DNA of 18,296 bases from Burkholderiales bacterium UBA4615. Its GTDB lineage: Bacteria; Pseudomonadota; Gammaproteobacteria; Burkholderiales; Burkholderiaceae_E. This document shows, piece by piece, positions 15,909 to 18,296 of this stretch. The DNA is taken from positions 1-18,296 of the forward strand of contig DGIT01000036.1 in NCBI GenBank assembly GCA_002386465.1. Direction: 5' to 3'. The position numbers were made by a program, and so were the translations under genes. The stretch's first letter is position 1. Each line of letters begins with the position of its first letter. Below the pieces are notes generated by a model. The model ran no database searches. It saw only the letters and a program-made list of their open reading frames with translations, and was not told the DNA's origin.

Positions 15909-15983
15909 GTAGCGGGGCAAGGGAGGGGCGATGGTAGCTCGGTTAGAATCTCGCGTCCTTTTTTCGAGCTGGAGTGCAGTGCC

Positions 15984-16868
15984 ATGAGCGCCGAGATGTC
16001 GCCGACCACCAAAGCCGCTGTCCTGGCCGAGGCCCTGCCCTACATCCGCCGGTTTCACGGCCGCACGATCGTCATCAAGTACGGCGGCAATGCGATGACC
16101 GATGCGAAGCTCAAGGACAGTTTTGCGCGCGATATCGTCATGCTCAAGCTGGTGGGCATCAACCCGGTCGTCGTCCATGGTGGCGGGCCGCAGATTGAGC
16201 AGCTGCTGCAGCGCGTGGGCAAGAAAGGCGAGTTCGTCGCAGGCATGCGCGTGACCGACGAAGAGACGATGGACATCGTCGAAATGGTGCTGGCCGGCCA
16301 GGTCAACAAGGAAATCGTCGAACTGATCAATCGTGCCGGAGGCAAGGCCGTGGGCCTGACCGGGCAGGACGGCGGGCTGGTGCGCGCCAAGAAGATGATG
16401 GTCGACAGCCCTGATCAGCCCGGCACGCAACTCGATATCGGGCAGGTGGGCGTGATCGAATCGATCGATCCGTCGGTGATCCAGACCCTGACTGCCAACG
16501 GGTTCATTCCCGTGATTGCGCCGATCGGGTCGGGCCAGAGCGGCGAGACCTACAACATCAATGCCGACCTCGTGGCCGGCAAGGTGGCCGAGGTCTTGAA
16601 GGCTGAAAAGCTCGTCCTGATGACCAATACCGCCGGCGTGCTCGACAAGGCCGGCAACCTGCTCACGGGCCTCACGGCCAAGCGCATCGATGAGCTGTTT
16701 GCGGACGGCACCATCTCGGGTGGCATGCTGCCCAAGATTTCGTCGGCGCTGGATGCGGCCAAGGGCGGCGTGAACGCCGTGCACATCATCGACGGCCGGG
16801 TGGACCACGCCCTGCTGCTCGAGATCATGACCGACCTCGGTGTGGGCACCATGATTCGCAGCCATTGA
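15984..16868 (+). CDS. argB: N-acetylglutamate kinase
   Basis: Catalyses the second step of arginine synthesis, the ATP-dependent phosphorylation of N-acetyl-L-glutamate, in the cytosol. The 294 residues show the amino-acid kinase fold: Lys32 in VIKYGGNAM, the glycine loop VVVHGGGPQI (62-71), the GKAVGLTGQDGGL block, the substrate-binding YNINAD, and the nucleotide segment VLMTNTAGVLD. An extra N-terminal helix (about residues 8-25) precedes the first strand. In this family that helix goes with hexameric, arginine-inhibited enzymes, so feedback inhibition is likely. The ATG at 15984 has GGAG eight bases upstream. It is divergent from the CobS-like gene with a 75-base gap that contains a TAGAAT (15944-15949) but no matching -35. 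Confidence 0.97.
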   Translation: MSAEMSPTTKAAVLAEALPYIRRFHGRTIVIKYGGNAMTDAKLKDSFARDIVMLKLVGINPVVVHGGGPQIEQLLQRVGKKGEFVAGMRVTDEETMDIVEMVLAGQVNKEIVELINRAGGKAVGLTGQDGGLVRAKKMMVDSPDQPGTQLDIGQVGVIESIDPSVIQTLTANGFIPVIAPIGSGQSGETYNINADLVAGKVAEVLKAEKLVLMTNTAGVLDKAGNLLTGLTAKRIDELFADGTISGGMLPKISSALDAAKGGVNAVHIIDGRVDHALLLEIMTDLGVGTMIRSH

Positions 16869-17620
16869 GCCGGGTACGCCGCTCGCGTGCCGCTGCCGCG
16901 GGCGCTGCAGGTGCTCCGGCAGCACGCCGGCCGGTGTGGCTGCTCGATCTCGATAACACCCTGCACGACGCGCTGCCCGAGATCTTTCCGCGCATCAATC
17001 AGGCCATGACCTCGTTTGTCATGCGTCGCCTGGATCTGGACGAGCCGCAGGCCAATGCGCTGCGGCTTCACTACTGGCGCCGCTATGGCGCCACCCTGCT
17101 GGGCATGGTGCGACACCATGAGGTCGATCTGCACGAATTTCTGCGCGAGACCCATCCCTTCCCCGATCTGCACCGGCTGGTGCGCCGCGATCCGCGTCTG
17201 GCGCATCTGCTGCGCCGGCTGCCTGGTCGCAAGATCGTCCTGACGAATGCGCCTGCCGCGTATGCCGCAGGGGTGATCGCGGCGCTTGGGATCGCACCCT
17301 TGCTGGACGGGGTGATCGCCGTCGAAGACATGCGCTTTGCGGGGCGGGTGTTTCCGAAACCCTCGCGCCCGATGCTGCGCAAGCTGCTGGCACGGATCCG
17401 CCAGCCGGCCGGCCGCTGTGTCCTGGTGGAAGACTCGGTGGACAACCTGCGGGCGGCACGTCATTGCGGGGTGCGCACCGTGTGGGTGAGCGGGATCGTT
17501 GGCCGGGATCGGCCGGTCTGGCAGCGGCCCCGACGCGGCCATGCGGGCATAGACCATCAGATCAATTCGGTTGTACAGTTAGCACGTACTCCGCTCGCGC
17601 GCCTTGTCCATGCTCCCTGA
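16865..17620 (+). CDS. HAD-family pyrimidine 5'-nucleotidase
   Basis: A 251-residue hydrolase of the HAD subfamily that includes yeast Sdt1-like pyrimidine 5'-nucleotidases, which release phosphate from UMP and CMP. Motif I is WLLDLDNTLHD with Asp28 and Asp30. A helical cap follows, containing HYWRRYGATLLGMVRHH, a block typical of this subfamily. Motif II is KIVLTNA, the motif III Lys is in VFPKPS, and motif IV is VEDSVDN. The only start that gives full length is the TTG at 16865, which overlaps the argB stop as TTGA; the first 20 residues are Ala/Arg-rich and unconserved, so a later non-ATG start is possible. The 3' end overlaps slmA by 11 bases. Gene order argB, nucleotidase, slmA is common in Burkholderiales. 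Confidence 0.88.
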   Translation: MSRVRRSRAAAAGAAGAPAARRPVWLLDLDNTLHDALPEIFPRINQAMTSFVMRRLDLDEPQANALRLHYWRRYGATLLGMVRHHEVDLHEFLRETHPFPDLHRLVRRDPRLAHLLRRLPGRKIVLTNAPAAYAAGVIAALGIAPLLDGVIAVEDMRFAGRVFPKPSRPMLRKLLARIRQPAGRCVLVEDSVDNLRAARHCGVRTVWVSGIVGRDRPVWQRPRRGHAGIDHQINSVVQLARTPLARLVHAP

Positions 17621-18248
17621 CGATCCTTCTACCACCGCTGATTCGGCCGCTGCCCCCGGGCCTGTCGGCCGCACCCGCCCCAAGCCCGGCGAACGCCGGC
17701 TGCAAATTCTGCAGATGCTGGCCACCATGCTGCAGGAGCCCAAGGCCGAGCGGGTCACCACCGCCGCACTGGCTGCGCGCCTGGAGGTGTCGGAGGCGGC
17801 GCTCTACCGCCATTTCGCAAGCAAAGCGCAGATGTTCGAGGGGCTGATCGAATTCATCGAGCACAGCCTCTTCGGACTCATCAACCAGATCACCGCCCAG
17901 GAGGACGATCCGCTGCGTCAGGCGCGGGCGATCGTCCTCATGCTGCTGGGGTTTGCTGAACGCAACCCTGGCATGACGCGGGTGCTGATCGGTGATGCGC
18001 TGGTCAACGAACACGACCGGCTTCAGGTGCGTATCAATCAGCTGCTCGACCGGATCGAGGCGTCATTGCGCCAATGCTTCCGGGGTGCGGTGGATCGAGG
18101 CCTGATGCCGGCAAGCGAGGCGCCGGCCGGGCGCGCCGATGCGGCGCTGTCTTATGTGATCGGGCGCTGGGTGCGCTTTGCCAAGACCGGCTTCAAGCGG
18201 GTGCCCGGCGAGGACCTTGAGGTGCAGTTGCGTCGGCTCGTGGCCTGA
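17610..18248 (+). CDS. slmA: Nucleoid occlusion factor SlmA (TetR family)
   Basis: SlmA binds specific chromosomal sites and, when bound to DNA, blocks FtsZ polymerisation over the nucleoid. The 212-residue protein has a flexible Pro/Ala-rich N-terminus of about 28 residues, then a TetR-type helix-turn-helix (about 48-72: RVTTAALAARLEVSEAALYRHF). The segments MFEGLIEFIEHSLF, LLLGFAERNPGMTRVLIGDAL, and DRLQVRINQLLDRIEASLRQ match E. coli SlmA nearly residue for residue. The ATG at 17610 is chosen; a TTG at 17604 is in frame. There is no clear ribosome binding site, and the start overlaps the upstream stop by 11 bases, so translation is probably coupled. The longer N-terminal arm than in E. coli is usual for the betaproteobacterial form, as far as I recall. 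Confidence 0.95.
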   Translation: MLPDDPSTTADSAAAPGPVGRTRPKPGERRLQILQMLATMLQEPKAERVTTAALAARLEVSEAALYRHFASKAQMFEGLIEFIEHSLFGLINQITAQEDDPLRQARAIVLMLLGFAERNPGMTRVLIGDALVNEHDRLQVRINQLLDRIEASLRQCFRGAVDRGLMPASEAPAGRADAALSYVIGRWVRFAKTGFKRVPGEDLEVQLRRLVA

Positions 18249-18258
18249 CAGGCACGGC

Positions 18259-18273
18259 CTGCGGCAACCGCAG
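18259..18273 (+). other. Small hairpin downstream of slmA
   Basis: CTGCGG (18259-18264) and CCGCAG (18268-18273) form a six-pair stem with a CAA loop, eleven bases after the slmA stop. No T-run follows before the window ends, so a terminator role is only possible. Confidence 0.3.
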
Positions 18274-18296
18274 CGCGATGCCCGGGCGCGCGCGGT

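Noticed and set aside
15570..15983. Possible 138-codon upstream extension of ArgB
   Set aside because: It overlaps the CobS-like gene on the other strand, and ArgB homology starts at the ATG at 15984, which has a GGAG at proper distance.
15909..16925. Upstream open extension of the CobS-like frame, antisense to argB
   Set aside because: The 339 extra codons are the mirror of argB and not protein-like; the CobS-type N-terminus begins at the ATG at 15908.

Overview
The window looks like a chromosomal segment of a high-GC betaproteobacterium, most likely order Burkholderiales. The reasons are the GC-rich codon use, an HslV with the short MEQFHG propeptide usual in that group, a SlmA-type nucleoid occlusion factor, and the order argB / pyrimidine 5'-nucleotidase / slmA. 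It is densely coding: no gap exceeds about 200 bases. I see no transposase, integrase, phage gene, CRISPR array, rRNA or tRNA.

Layout. (1) 1-1202 (-): N-terminal two thirds of a ZnuD-type TonB-dependent outer-membrane receptor that runs off the left edge. Its upstream region holds an imperfect palindrome inside a plausible promoter. (2) 1378-3533 (+): a protein with two tandem helical-module-plus-STAS units, then hslV, the peptidase subunit of the HslVU protease. (3) 3699-10787 (-): a seven-gene run on the opposite strand: livG, livF, a periplasmic binding protein gene, livH, livM (a complete HAAT-family amino-acid ABC importer), a stand-alone 1-pyrroline-5-carboxylate dehydrogenase, and thrH. 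(4) 10982-14523 (+): hslU, the ATPase partner of HslV, then a short repeat cluster and a hybrid histidine kinase. (5) 14549-15908 (-): a CobC-like phosphatase and a CobS-like membrane protein. (6) 15984-18248 (+): argB, a HAD nucleotidase and slmA, in tight or overlapping succession.

How the genes fit together. The liv block plus P5C dehydrogenase looks like an amino-acid uptake and catabolism module that yields glutamate. It separates hslV from hslU by about 7.4 kb, whereas these two genes normally form one operon. The argB-HAD-slmA genes look translationally coupled. The cobC-cobS pair suggests the nucleotide-loop end of cobalamin synthesis, but the CobS-like protein lacks the acidic HxDGLADxxDG-type motif and the C-terminal GYTGD-type motif, so it may be a non-catalytic relative.

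The most interesting points are the degenerate but intact CobS homologue, the split hslV/hslU, the duplicated helical/STAS architecture next to hslV, and the ZnuD-like receptor without the usual His-rich loop. I found no clear defence or mobile system. Most of the window is ordinary housekeeping and metabolism.
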